This document shows positions 19,252 to 27,518 of a DNA stretch of 64,000 nt, one piece after another. This DNA is from Pleurocapsa sp. PCC 7327. Its GTDB lineage: Bacteria; Cyanobacteriota; Cyanobacteriia; Cyanobacteriales; Microcystaceae. Every line of letters starts with the position of its first letter. Within the stretch, counting starts at the first letter, position 1. The notes beneath the pieces are model-generated. The model ran no database searches, was not told where the DNA came from, and was given only the letters and a program-made list of their open reading frames with translations. Position numbers and translations under genes: made by a program. The DNA lies in the NCBI RefSeq assembly GCF_000317025.1, contig NC_019689.1, positions 2,767,501 to 2,831,500 of the forward strand, read 5' to 3'.

Positions 19252-20253
19252 TTGTTAGAAACTTCTCATTCATCAACGGCACAGATTGACTCAGATACTT
19301 TTTCTCTTCAATTACCAGCCTTACCGATCGCTCGTCCATTACTCGCAATCGGTCACGGGACGAGAGATCCGCAAGGAAGACAAGCGTTTCTGGATTTTGT
19401 TTCAGCTTATCAAAATTTAGATCCTTCGCGTCCTGTGGTGCCTTGTTTCTTAGAGCTTACCGAACCAACAATTCAACAGGGAGTCGATCTTTGCATAGAG
19501 AAGGGATTTACAGAACTTTCAGCCCTTCCAATTCTCTTATTTGCAGCGCGACACAATAAGTTTGACGTTACCAATGAATTAGATCGGGCACGACAGCGCC
19601 ATCCCCAACTTAAGTTTTACTACGGTCGTCATTTTGGCATTACTCCCAGTATTTTAGAACTGTGGCAAAAGCGTTTAGCGCTCCTGGACGAACCAGAACG
19701 CAACCCCAGAAATATTCCTCGTTCGGAAACGGTTTTGCTGTTTGTAGGACGAGGTTCTAGCGATCCCGATGCTAACGGGGATGTTTATAAAATGGCGCGA
19801 GTTCTCTGGGAAGGCAGCGGCTATCAAACGGTAGAAACATGTTTTATCGGGATTACTCATCCCCGCTTGGAAGAGGGTTTTCGCCGCGCTCGCCTATACC
19901 AGCCGAAGCGAATTATCGTGCTACCCTATTTCTTGTTTACTGGGGCATTGGTAAAAAAGATTTTTGATATTACCAACCAACAGCAAGAAAAATATCCCGA
20001 CATTGCGATCGCGTGCTTGCCAGAAATGGGAATTCAGACCCAACTGCTGCAACTACTCAGAGAACGAGAAATTGAAACCCAACTGGGACAAGTCCAAATG
20101 AACTGCGAAATGTGTAAGTTTCGCCTAGCAGCGCTCAACCACAGTCACAGTCACGGACACGACCACCATCACCATCACCACCACGATAGCCCTACTCCCG
20201 ATCCCTATGCCAATCTAGAACAATATCACAATAAAATTTGGCAAGCTCCTTAG
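19252..20253 (+). CDS. CbiX/SirB-type sirohydrochlorin chelatase with His-rich tail
   Basis: A 333-residue protein with two class II chelatase modules. [12 protein letters not shown] holds the metal-binding His of the first; [19 protein letters not shown] marks the second. It should insert Co(II) (or Ni/Fe) into sirohydrochlorin for cobalamin or sirohaem. A tail with [16 protein letters not shown] binds metal, as in other CbiX-type enzymes, and CEMCKF precedes it. TTG at 19252 is chosen as start: AAGGA lies seven bases upstream and any earlier start would overlap the riboswitch aptamer. Regulation by the B12 riboswitch fits cobaltochelatase activity. Confidence 0.88.
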   Translation: MLETSHSSTAQIDSDTFSLQLPALPIARPLLAIGHGTRDPQGRQAFLDFVSAYQNLDPSRPVVPCFLELTEPTIQQGVDLCIEKGFTELSALPILLFAARHNKFDVTNELDRARQRHPQLKFYYGRHFGITPSILELWQKRLALLDEPERNPRNIPRSETVLLFVGRGSSDPDANGDVYKMARVLWEGSGYQTVETCFIGITHPRLEEGFRRARLYQPKRIIVLPYFLFTGALVKKIFDITNQQQEKYPDIAIACLPEMGIQTQLLQLLREREIETQLGQVQMNCEMCKFRLAALNHSHSHGHDHHHHHHHDSPTPDPYANLEQYHNKIWQAP

Positions 20254-20373
20254 TTCGGTTATTAGTAGGGGCAGGTTTAATTGTCAGCGCGATCGAGTTC
20301 TTTGCTTAGCAATAATCTCAACCCGCCCGTACAGTAATTAATATAAGAACAAATGACCAATGACTAAGAACTC

Positions 20374-20643
20374 ATGACAGAGAAAGACATTACTGTTGGC
20401 AGTAAAGTTCGATTGATTGCTCGACCGCCTTATCTAAAGACGGCAGAACCTATGCCGATGCTGCGTCCCTCCGATATCTTGGAAATCGGAGAAGAAGGCA
20501 CTGTTATAGATCGTCGTCCGGGAGGCTATTGGGGCGTTCGTTTTGCGCGAGGAGCTTTCTTGATGGAGAATCAGTATATCGAGGTTGTATCGGACGATGC
20601 CGCTCCGCCGAGTTCATCGGGAGAAAATAGAAAAGACTTTTAA
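20374..20643 (+). CDS. sipA: SipA, NblS-interacting regulatory protein
   Basis: An 89-residue SipA (DUF3148) protein. The hallmark blocks are KTAEPMPMLRP, GEEGTVIDRRPGGYW and VRFARGAFLMENQYIEV. In other cyanobacteria SipA binds the histidine kinase NblS and raises its activity, affecting high-light and nutrient-stress responses. It is soluble with an SH3-like beta fold. Its stop overlaps the stop of the convergent TPR gene by four bases. Confidence 0.9.
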   Translation: MTEKDITVGSKVRLIARPPYLKTAEPMPMLRPSDILEIGEEGTVIDRRPGGYWGVRFARGAFLMENQYIEVVSDDAAPPSSSGENRKDF

Positions 20644-21476
20644 TTTGTCTGCGCTTTTTTCTCTGAATCCGATGCTCCTAGAGCCATCTTTTTAATTCGA
20701 TCTTTGTACTGGACGGGAGCCAAGGCAACTGCTCTGTCAAAGATCGGTTCGGCTTCTGCGTTCTTGCCTTGTTTTTGTAAGATTAACGCCTTAGCTAGCA
20801 AGGGACGGAAGTCTTCCCCATTTGATTTTATCGCTTGCTCGTAAACAGCAAGCGCCTCAGAATAGCGCTCCTGCTCGATATAGATTTCTCCCAATAGTAA
20901 CTGAAGCGAAGTAACATTAACAGCTTCAACAGAATCAGTTTTAGCTGCTCGATCTTTAATTGCCTCAACTAAAGTTTTTTGCACCAGAGAAACGGCTTCC
21001 CCCCCGCGATTCTGTGCCAGCAAGAGATCGGTTACTCCTTTTAAAGCCTGGATATCTGTAGGCTGAGAGGCTAAAATATTGCGATAAGCAGCAATGGCTC
21101 CTTCATAATCGCCGACCTGCTGTTTTGCCTGAGCAAGCAAGATCGTGTAATCTGTCTGTTGAGGATTGAGCCGAGCTAATTTTTCTAGCGGCTCTATCGC
21201 TTTTTTGAGATCGCCTTGTTGAAGTCTCACTTCCAGGAGTCCTTCTAGTGCATTTTGATTGTCTGGCTCGCGTTCCAATACCAACTGATACCCTAAAGCC
21301 TTCGTTTCTAAGGCTTTTTCGGCTTGAGTGGATTTTGAAGACGAACCATTCAAAACACGCGCTTCTTGAGCGATGCTGCTGACAAGAGGCAGGATTGAAA
21401 ACGAAATTAAAGCTAGTAACATCAAGATGACACCGATGTATACCCAGCGAGTCCGCTTTGGTTGAGAAATTTTCAT
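20640..21476 (-). CDS. Membrane-anchored TPR protein
   Basis: 278 residues from the ATG at 21476. A single hydrophobic helix follows a basic N-terminus (RWVYIGVILMLLALISFSIL), then about five TPR-like units (for example LLAQAKQQVGDYEGAIAAYR and LLGEIYIEQERYSEALAVYE). It is probably anchored in a membrane as a scaffold. An upstream start at 21575 would add 33 non-descript residues before the helix; no ribosome site separates the options. Partners are unknown. Confidence 0.75.
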   Translation of the reverse strand: MKISQPKRTRWVYIGVILMLLALISFSILPLVSSIAQEARVLNGSSSKSTQAEKALETKALGYQLVLEREPDNQNALEGLLEVRLQQGDLKKAIEPLEKLARLNPQQTDYTILLAQAKQQVGDYEGAIAAYRNILASQPTDIQALKGVTDLLLAQNRGGEAVSLVQKTLVEAIKDRAAKTDSVEAVNVTSLQLLLGEIYIEQERYSEALAVYEQAIKSNGEDFRPLLAKALILQKQGKNAEAEPIFDRAVALAPVQYKDRIKKMALGASDSEKKAQTN

Positions 21477-21748
21477 GTTTTTTGGGCTTATCTTGAAAAT
21501 AGGAGTTAGTTTAGTGAAATTTGCTGATTTATCTTTTTCATTGCTCGTTATTGAGTACAATGAGCAGACAGCCATCTATTCTGGTTTGGGGCTGTACCGA
21601 TTCTAAGATAATCGATCTTAGAGTTAAGCCTAAAATATTGTAATCGAGCGTTCGATTATTCATCTGAGTTATTGGAACTCGTTTCATTTGTTCCGCTTGT
21701 TCCCGTCCTTTGCTCGCTAGAATATGTCTCCGCCGCTAGGAGTGTGAT

Positions 21749-22660
21749 ATGAATTCCTCTGAGAATCGATCCTCCGAATCTTTCCGTCCTTCTGGCAAGC
21801 CGTCACCAGAAGTTTCTAAGCTATCCGAACGTCCCCTCTATCCATCATCGAAACCAACTTCCGTTCCCGTTCCTGCCAGCGAAGATCCTTCACTGACAGA
21901 GCGGCAAGAACCTATTCCTCCTCCCAGTCATCCCAGACAATATCGAGCTATCGGTTTGATTCGAGGTCAGTATCGACGCTCGGAAGAACAAATGACCAGA
22001 GGAACCCTGGTAACGTTAGATGGTACCGAGATAGAAGCTGTATTGCTAGGGCGCGTTATCAGTTTGGTGAAAAATCATCTGGATCTCGAACAACCTCATC
22101 TGTGGGTTGTCTATCCGCGCACCCGACAAAAAGATAATCATCTACACATTCAAATCGTTGGCGTTTGGGAGCCAGAAACGCTTAGTAAAGATCGCTTCCC
22201 AACCTCGGAGCAATCTTCAGAAGAAATTTCTGCTAAGACCGAGAGCGGTTATTTTTCAGTTCGCGGCGAGGTAGTTTATTACTCTCAAGAAAAAGAAACA
22301 ATTATCGTCAAGATTCGCCAGTCTCCTAAGCGAGAATCTGAAAAACCTAAATTTTTTAAATTAAAACTCCAAGGAACTCTCGGCGAACGAGCGGTAGGTC
22401 ACTTTTGGGATTTCCAAGCCCGGTTGCAAGCCGATACCTTAATGGTTCGAGAGGCTGAAGATTTGGGTCAACTGTTCCGCAAGAAAAAACCCTTTTCTAG
22501 AAAGCCGAGGAGATCTCGCTCCGAACGTCCCGAACGCCCGGACAAACGGAAATTTTCTTCAGGCGATCGCGAAATTCCTAGAGGAAGAGCACCTGAAGGA
22601 GATAAGCCTTCAGTCGGTCGCCCTTTTCTTCCTAAGCCAACTCAGAAAAAAGATAATTAG
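21749..22660 (+). CDS. Basic conserved protein, possible RNA-binding
   Basis: 303 residues. A Pro/Ser-rich disordered N-terminus (about 1-65) leads to a compact domain (about 66-240: YRAIGLIRGQYRRSEEQM, HLWVVYPRTR, GYFSVRGEVVYYSQEKETIIVKI) and a strongly basic Arg/Lys/Pro tail. The central domain has the look of repeated beta-barrel (OB-like) units. I recognise it as a cyanobacterial conserved protein without known function. It ends nine bases before the SRP RNA, which it may be cotranscribed with. RNA binding is an inference from charge only. Confidence 0.65.
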   Translation: MNSSENRSSESFRPSGKPSPEVSKLSERPLYPSSKPTSVPVPASEDPSLTERQEPIPPPSHPRQYRAIGLIRGQYRRSEEQMTRGTLVTLDGTEIEAVLLGRVISLVKNHLDLEQPHLWVVYPRTRQKDNHLHIQIVGVWEPETLSKDRFPTSEQSSEEISAKTESGYFSVRGEVVYYSQEKETIIVKIRQSPKRESEKPKFFKLKLQGTLGERAVGHFWDFQARLQADTLMVREAEDLGQLFRKKKPFSRKPRRSRSERPERPDKRKFSSGDREIPRGRAPEGDKPSVGRPFLPKPTQKKDN

Positions 22661-22667
22661 ATGTGTT

Positions 22668-22772
22668 ATGCTGGAGTTGACTCGGACTCATGCGATTACA
22701 ACGCCCAAACCTTGTCAGGACCGGAAGGTAGCAGCAATACGGGATGCTTGTAATAGGCGTGAACTCCGGGTC
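22668..22772 (+). ncRNA. ffs: Signal recognition particle RNA (4.5S type)
   Basis: The apical SRP hairpin is unmistakable: TGTCAGGACCGGAAGGTAGCAGCAA spans 22713-22737 with the GGAA tetraloop and the asymmetric internal loop. Outer stems pair ATTACAA (about 22695) with TTGTAAT (22748-22754) and GGAGTT with AACTCC. TCTTTTT follows the last stem and should end transcription. It binds Ffh to target membrane proteins. Ends are estimated to within a few bases. Confidence 0.9.
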
Positions 22773-22857
22773 TTTTTGTTACTGGGTAGATTAAATTTTA
22801 AGAGAATATCTATAAAAAAAGATAAAGAAAGTGTCGATCGTTCTACTACCTAGTGCA

Positions 22858-23583
22858 ATGGCTATGTCAAATTCTCTAGATCGAGCACCTGAAACCCTGC
22901 ATTTTTACTTTAATCGCAATTGTCCTTACGCTCAGCGCAGTTGGATTGCTTTAATCGAGTTGGGGATCGCATACGAACCCATCGAGATCGAATTGGGTAA
23001 GGACAATAAGACCGACTGGTTTCGCGCCTTGAACCCCAATGGTACCGTGCCGACTATCAAACACGGCGAAACTGTTGTCTACGAATCATTGGTAGTTAAC
23101 GAGTATTTGTGCGAAGTTTTTGGCGGCGATTTAATGCCATCGACTCCCGCCAATCGCGCCAGAGCTAGAATATTAATGTCTCGTTGCGATGCAAAATTTG
23201 TCAAGCTGGGCTATAGCTATCTTTCCCACAAACGAAGGGAAGATGAGACTAAAGATGACCAATTGCGATCGCAGCTTGAAGAGGAACTGCGTTTTTTAGA
23301 TAATGCGATCGGCAACTGGGGAGGTTCCTACTTTTTGGGAGACACACTGACGCTAGCAGACATCGCTTTTATTCCCTTTTTCCAGCGCATGAATGTAGCT
23401 TTGGCTAGCTTTAAGAATTTTAAGCTCGAAAACCTTAACTTACCCCATCTCAATGCTTGGCTAGAAGCTATATCCCATCGAGATAGCTGTAGCCAAACTC
23501 AGATGTCTGCCCAGCAAATCGAGGAAGTGTATGCTCGTTTTCTGAATCTGGATTATTTTAAAAGAATTGGAATTGCTAGTTAA
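22858..23583 (+). CDS. Glutathione S-transferase family protein
   Basis: About 241 residues. The N-terminal thioredoxin-like domain has FYFNRNCPYAQRSWIAL and the glutathione-binding blocks NGTVPTIKHG and YESLVVNEYL; the C-terminal helical domain contains the N-capping motif LTLADIAFIPFF. The CPYAQR motif carries a Cys that could be catalytic, as in omega/beta-type GSTs. ATG at 22858 is used; an upstream GTG at 22831 would add nine residues, and another ATG lies two codons downstream. The substrate is unknown. Confidence 0.88.
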   Translation: MAMSNSLDRAPETLHFYFNRNCPYAQRSWIALIELGIAYEPIEIELGKDNKTDWFRALNPNGTVPTIKHGETVVYESLVVNEYLCEVFGGDLMPSTPANRARARILMSRCDAKFVKLGYSYLSHKRREDETKDDQLRSQLEEELRFLDNAIGNWGGSYFLGDTLTLADIAFIPFFQRMNVALASFKNFKLENLNLPHLNAWLEAISHRDSCSQTQMSAQQIEEVYARFLNLDYFKRIGIAS

Positions 23584-24178
23584 TTTTTTAACATGTAATA
23601 AGAAGTCTCAGTAAGTTGTGATTTTTGAGTTGAACTTGAAAATCTTTTTTAACATAGTGTTGGGTTAGGAGTTCTCTTGATAGCAATGGATTTTGTAGGG
23701 ACTAAGCTTTACTCAGTCCCGGTCTGCGATTCATTGATTTTAGATTTCTGACGATTTCTTTTTTGCCAAAATAAAAAGATTTTGTTATGATTATTTAAAT
23801 ATTAGATAAAGCTTCAATGAGCTTGATGAAAGCAAAGAAATGTAAGAGCATTTGACAAAAAATGTAATTCTTATACGTGCTCTTTTGCGATCGCAAGACT
23901 ATAAAAACTTCAATTAAGTGTGTTGCCAAAATTTTCGTTAACTAGCCTAAATCTAGGCTCTCAAAAAAAATCTGACTTCGATGGTTTGGGCGCGACGAAT
24001 AATCTATAAAAGATTGAGCGATGGCATCCAAGTTTTAAAAAGAGAAACTTAACAGCATCGAGTCGAAAAAAACGCATTATGCAAAGAAAATTTTTAACTT
24101 TGAATTGCAACTATATTGGTTAAGCTTTGGAGCGATTGCTCAGCAAACAATAATTTTCTGGAATAAGACCGGAGGCAC
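23584..24178. other. Intergenic region without recognised features
   Basis: About 595 bp of A/T-rich DNA. The only structure seen is AGCCTA-AATC-TAGGCT at 23944-23959, a short hairpin preceding an A-run, which on the opposite strand follows a T-run and so is not a clear terminator. No gene or RNA family was recognised. Confidence 0.5.
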
Positions 24179-25564
24179 TTGAATTTAAATGATAGGGAGA
24201 AAGCCTCCCAAACGATGATGAGAGTTATGGCGCAGGGCAAGCAAGGAAGACGCAGACGCAGGCGAGGAGTAATCCTAACTTCTCTGGGACTAAAAAAACT
24301 GCAAAAAGCCAAAACTGAAGCAGAATACAAAGAAAATTGCGGTCATCGATATACTCTCGAAGCCTTAAGCGAACGAACTGGATTGGCAGTCGATACGCTG
24401 ATGAAGGTTTTTGCTAGCGAAGCTGGGGTAGACAAGCAAACATTGAAAGCTTGTTTCAGTGCATTTAATTTGATTTTGGAAGCCAACGATTATTACCGAC
24501 CCGAACCCCAGAACGAGTTAGTCGAACCAACCGCCCTAGAACGCGAACCAGAGTTACCAGAAGGGCAAGTTCCCCTCGATTCAGCCTTTTATATCGAGCG
24601 AGCGCCTATTGAATTTAACTGCTATAAAGCCATTTTACAACCGGGAGCGCTTATCCGCATCAAAGCGCCCAGACAAATGGGCAAAACTTCTCTGATGTCG
24701 AGAATTTTGGATTACGCAAGCAAAGAAAGATGCCAAACCGTTCCCATCAACTTTCAGCTGGCTGACAAAGGACTTTTCCAAGACTTAGATAGATTTTTAC
24801 AGTGGTTTTGTGCTAACGTCAGTCTGGGAGCGCAACTGCCCAATTGTCTGTCTCAATTTTGGGACGAACTGTTTGGCAGTAAAATTAGCTGTAAACTTTA
24901 CTTCGAGCAATATTTGCTAGCCAAACTCAATCGCCCCCTAGTGCTGGGGTTAGATAATATCGATTGGCTGTTTCAGTACCCAGAATTGGCAGACGATTTC
25001 TTCGGACTGCTAAGGGCTTGGCATGAGGAGGCGAAAAATCGCGAAATTTGGAAAAAACTGCGATTGGTGGTGGTGCATTCGACAGAAGTTTATATTCCCC
25101 TCAATGTCAATCAATCTCCCTTTAACGTAGGATTGCCGATTGAATTGCCAGAGTTTACGCCCGAAGAGGTATTAGATTTAGCCAAACGGTATGGATTGAA
25201 TTGGTCAACTCAAGAAGTAGAGCAATTAATGGCGTTGGTGGGAGGGCAACCCTACCTCGTGAGGCTAGCCCTCTATTATCTTGGGCGTAAGGAAGTTGCC
25301 CTAGAACAAATCTTGTCTTCCCCAACCAGTATTTACAGCGATCGCTTGCAACGACAACTCTGGAATCTTCAAAGCAAACAGTCAGGACTAGCAGAAGCTT
25401 TTGCTAGAGTCGTGATGGCAGGCGAACCAGTAGAGTTAGACCTAATCGATGCCTTCAAGTTGCAGAGTCTGGGATTAGTCCGTTTGCAGGGCGGTCGGGC
25501 AACACCCAGTTGCAAGTTGTACGCACAATATTTTCGCGCTTATTTCAATAGTAGTTACCATTAG
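24179..25564 (+). CDS. AAA-like (STAND-type) ATPase with N-terminal helical domain
   Basis: 461 residues. After a very basic stretch (QGRRRRRRG), a helical domain (about 38-105: TSLGLKKLQ, YTLEALSERTGLAVDTLMKV, VDKQTLKACFSAFNL) of the type seen at the front of cyanobacterial AAA-like signalling proteins. The P-loop variant is APRQMGKTSLM and Walker B is LVLGLDNIDWLF; a winged C-terminal region follows. Start: GGAGG precedes TTG at 24179 by only three bases; an ATG at 24215 is an alternative. Proteins of this group are often linked to signalling or conflict modules, but no effector domain is present here. Confidence 0.75.
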   Translation: MNLNDREKASQTMMRVMAQGKQGRRRRRRGVILTSLGLKKLQKAKTEAEYKENCGHRYTLEALSERTGLAVDTLMKVFASEAGVDKQTLKACFSAFNLILEANDYYRPEPQNELVEPTALEREPELPEGQVPLDSAFYIERAPIEFNCYKAILQPGALIRIKAPRQMGKTSLMSRILDYASKERCQTVPINFQLADKGLFQDLDRFLQWFCANVSLGAQLPNCLSQFWDELFGSKISCKLYFEQYLLAKLNRPLVLGLDNIDWLFQYPELADDFFGLLRAWHEEAKNREIWKKLRLVVVHSTEVYIPLNVNQSPFNVGLPIELPEFTPEEVLDLAKRYGLNWSTQEVEQLMALVGGQPYLVRLALYYLGRKEVALEQILSSPTSIYSDRLQRQLWNLQSKQSGLAEAFARVVMAGEPVELDLIDAFKLQSLGLVRLQGGRATPSCKLYAQYFRAYFNSSYH

Positions 25565-25806
25565 TACATTAAAAAGTCGAATTCCTCGTCGTCAGCTTCA
25601 TCGAGGATTTCACAAGCGATATGCAATGCCTCGGCTTGATGCTCCCATTTAGCAGCAGCACGAGTTTCATTGAGAATTTTGGCTAACTCTGCTTGAACGT
25701 CTGCATAGCCGTAGAGACAATAGACGATATCTTCTACAGTGTGGCGCTCTAGTAATTCGAGTATGGCATTATCAAGATTTTTGTCAGTCTTGGAAGCCGG
25801 TAACAT
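25561..25806 (-). CDS. Small acidic protein, paralogue of the gene at 30549
   Basis: 81 residues from ATG 25806, with GAGG six bases upstream; two other ATGs lie within four codons. No known domain. Ungapped over its last 59 residues it shares about 22 identities with the product at 30549-30794, including LY-Y, WE, AL--AC--LDE and a common end F-FL-Y. Both are 81 residues. It overlaps the stop of the AAA-like gene by four bases in tail-to-tail orientation. Predicted mostly helical and probably cytoplasmic. Confidence 0.65.
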   Translation of the reverse strand: MLPASKTDKNLDNAILELLERHTVEDIVYCLYGYADVQAELAKILNETRAAAKWEHQAEALHIACEILDEADDEEFDFLMY

Positions 25807-26087
25807 AGTCATCCTCATTGGTTAACTTATAATTTTCATCTTCGGGGATTTTCTTTGCATCTACTGTGAGATAGATGAAGAAAAATCGCGATCTTGATAG
25901 CAGATAAACTGTGATATAGATCGCTCGAGATTGGCGATCGCGATCGCTGTAGTGATACCATTTGAGACAAAACAAAGACGGGGAACAGAAAATCGAGAAC
26001 GAGGTCAAAACCTGTAACCTGTAACTGCGATGGGCGAACGGCGTTTCGCCTCTCTAGCTAACCAAACGCTGTCAACAATTTCCGAAA

Positions 26088-27338
26088 GTGGCAAAAGTTG
26101 TTTTAGAAAACATTTACAAAAGCTTTCCCCAGCGAATGGGGAAACAGGCGGCTGTACCTACATCCGATCGCCAGAAAAAAGATGACAAGTCTGCTTATGT
26201 CAGCGTCTTGCGCTCCATCAACCTCGCGATCGAGGACGGGGAATTTATGGTGCTGGTAGGACCATCCGGTTGTGGAAAAAGTACGCTGCTACGCCTGATC
26301 GCGGGTTTAGAAGAACCGACCGGGGGAAATATTTGGGTTGGCGATCGCTTGGTCAATCCTTTACCGCCCAAAGAACGCGATATCGCCATGGTTTTCCAAA
26401 ATTACGCCCTCTATCCCCATTTAAGCGTTTATGATAATATCGCTTTCGGCTTGCGACGCATGGGCAGTAAAGACAAAAAGACTAGCCTGATGGGAGATAT
26501 CCTAGCAGGAGTGACGAGAAATCTGCCTAGAAAATTGCGCTACATGACCTACAAAGAAAAAGCGATCGACGAACGGGTTAGAAAAGTCGCTCAATTGTTG
26601 CAGATCGAGTTACTGTTAGATCGCTTGCCCAGACAGCTATCAGGCGGACAAAAACAACGGGTTGCCTTGGGAAGGGCGATCGCTCGCAATCCCCAGGTGT
26701 TTTTGATGGACGAACCGCTATCCAACCTGGATGCCAAGCTGCGGGCAGAAACTCGCACCCAGATCGTCAAACTGCAACGTCAACTCGGCGTAACCACCAT
26801 CTACGTCACCCACGACCAAACAGAAGCAATGACGATGGGCGATCGCATTGCCGTAATCAATGAGGGAGAGATCCAGCAACTAGCTCGACCGTTAGATATC
26901 TACAACCGTCCGGCGAATCGCTTCGTGGCAGAATTTATCGGTTCGCCCCCAATGAATTTCTTCTCGGTGGAGGTAGAAGCGCCCCTCACAGTCGTTCACT
27001 CTTGCTTTCGATTGACCTTACCCGATCTCTGGTCGCCATGGCTGCAACCCTATAATGGGCGATCCCTGCTGTTGGGGGTTCGACCGGAGCATTTTAAGCT
27101 CAGTTCTCCCGCCCCCGATAGTTTACCCGTGCAAGTCGATTTGGTCGAAGCCCTGGGCAACGATACCTATATCTCCGTCCATCCCGTTGACGATTCCACT
27201 CTCTCGCTTATCGCCAGAATTCCTCCAGATGAGCGGGTAGATCTCGGCGATTGCATTTGGCTGACTCCCGTGCCAGAGAGAATACATTTATTCGATCCCC
27301 AAACGGAGAAGGCGATTTGGCAAGAAGATTCAAGGTAA
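26088..27338 (+). CDS. ABC transporter ATP-binding protein (sugar/glycerol-3-phosphate, CUT1 type)
   Basis: 416 residues of the MalK/UgpC/MsmK group. Walker A GPSGCGKST, Q-loop MVFQNYALYPHL, signature LSGGQKQR, Walker B VFLMDEP and switch His in YVTHDQTEAM are intact. A C-terminal TOBE-type regulatory domain follows (about 290-410). About 30 extra residues sit between FGLRR and IDERVRK (residues about 125-160), an insertion not in E. coli MalK. Start is GTG at 26088. No permease or binding protein genes are nearby, so it probably serves transporters encoded elsewhere. Confidence 0.9.
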   Translation: MAKVVLENIYKSFPQRMGKQAAVPTSDRQKKDDKSAYVSVLRSINLAIEDGEFMVLVGPSGCGKSTLLRLIAGLEEPTGGNIWVGDRLVNPLPPKERDIAMVFQNYALYPHLSVYDNIAFGLRRMGSKDKKTSLMGDILAGVTRNLPRKLRYMTYKEKAIDERVRKVAQLLQIELLLDRLPRQLSGGQKQRVALGRAIARNPQVFLMDEPLSNLDAKLRAETRTQIVKLQRQLGVTTIYVTHDQTEAMTMGDRIAVINEGEIQQLARPLDIYNRPANRFVAEFIGSPPMNFFSVEVEAPLTVVHSCFRLTLPDLWSPWLQPYNGRSLLLGVRPEHFKLSSPAPDSLPVQVDLVEALGNDTYISVHPVDDSTLSLIARIPPDERVDLGDCIWLTPVPERIHLFDPQTEKAIWQEDSR

Positions 27339-27374
27339 GCTTCTTTTAGTTAAGTTATTAAGAATTGCAAAGTT

Positions 27375-27398
27375 TCCAGCGCCAACGCTGGAATTTTA
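27375..27398 (+). terminator. Rho-independent terminator-like hairpin
   Basis: TTCCAGCG-CCAA-CGCTGGAA followed by TTTT, 37 bp after the ABC ATPase stop. Eight perfect base pairs and a four-base loop. Confidence 0.7.
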
Positions 27399-27518
27399 CG
27401 CGATCGCATCGATAAACTAGGCAAGAGTACAGAGGTACTCTTAAGAAAATTAATAAAAAAATGTTGTTCGATTTCCAATTGCGCGATCGATAATTACTGA
27501 CATGACAACTAATCTTGC

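Noticed and set aside
22668-22853. 61-codon open frame after the basic protein
   Set aside because: It lies on top of the SRP RNA, whose conserved hairpin explains the sequence.
25784-26008. Minus-strand open frame upstream of the 81-residue paralogue
   Set aside because: It overlaps the start of the better-supported small gene in another frame and shows no domain.
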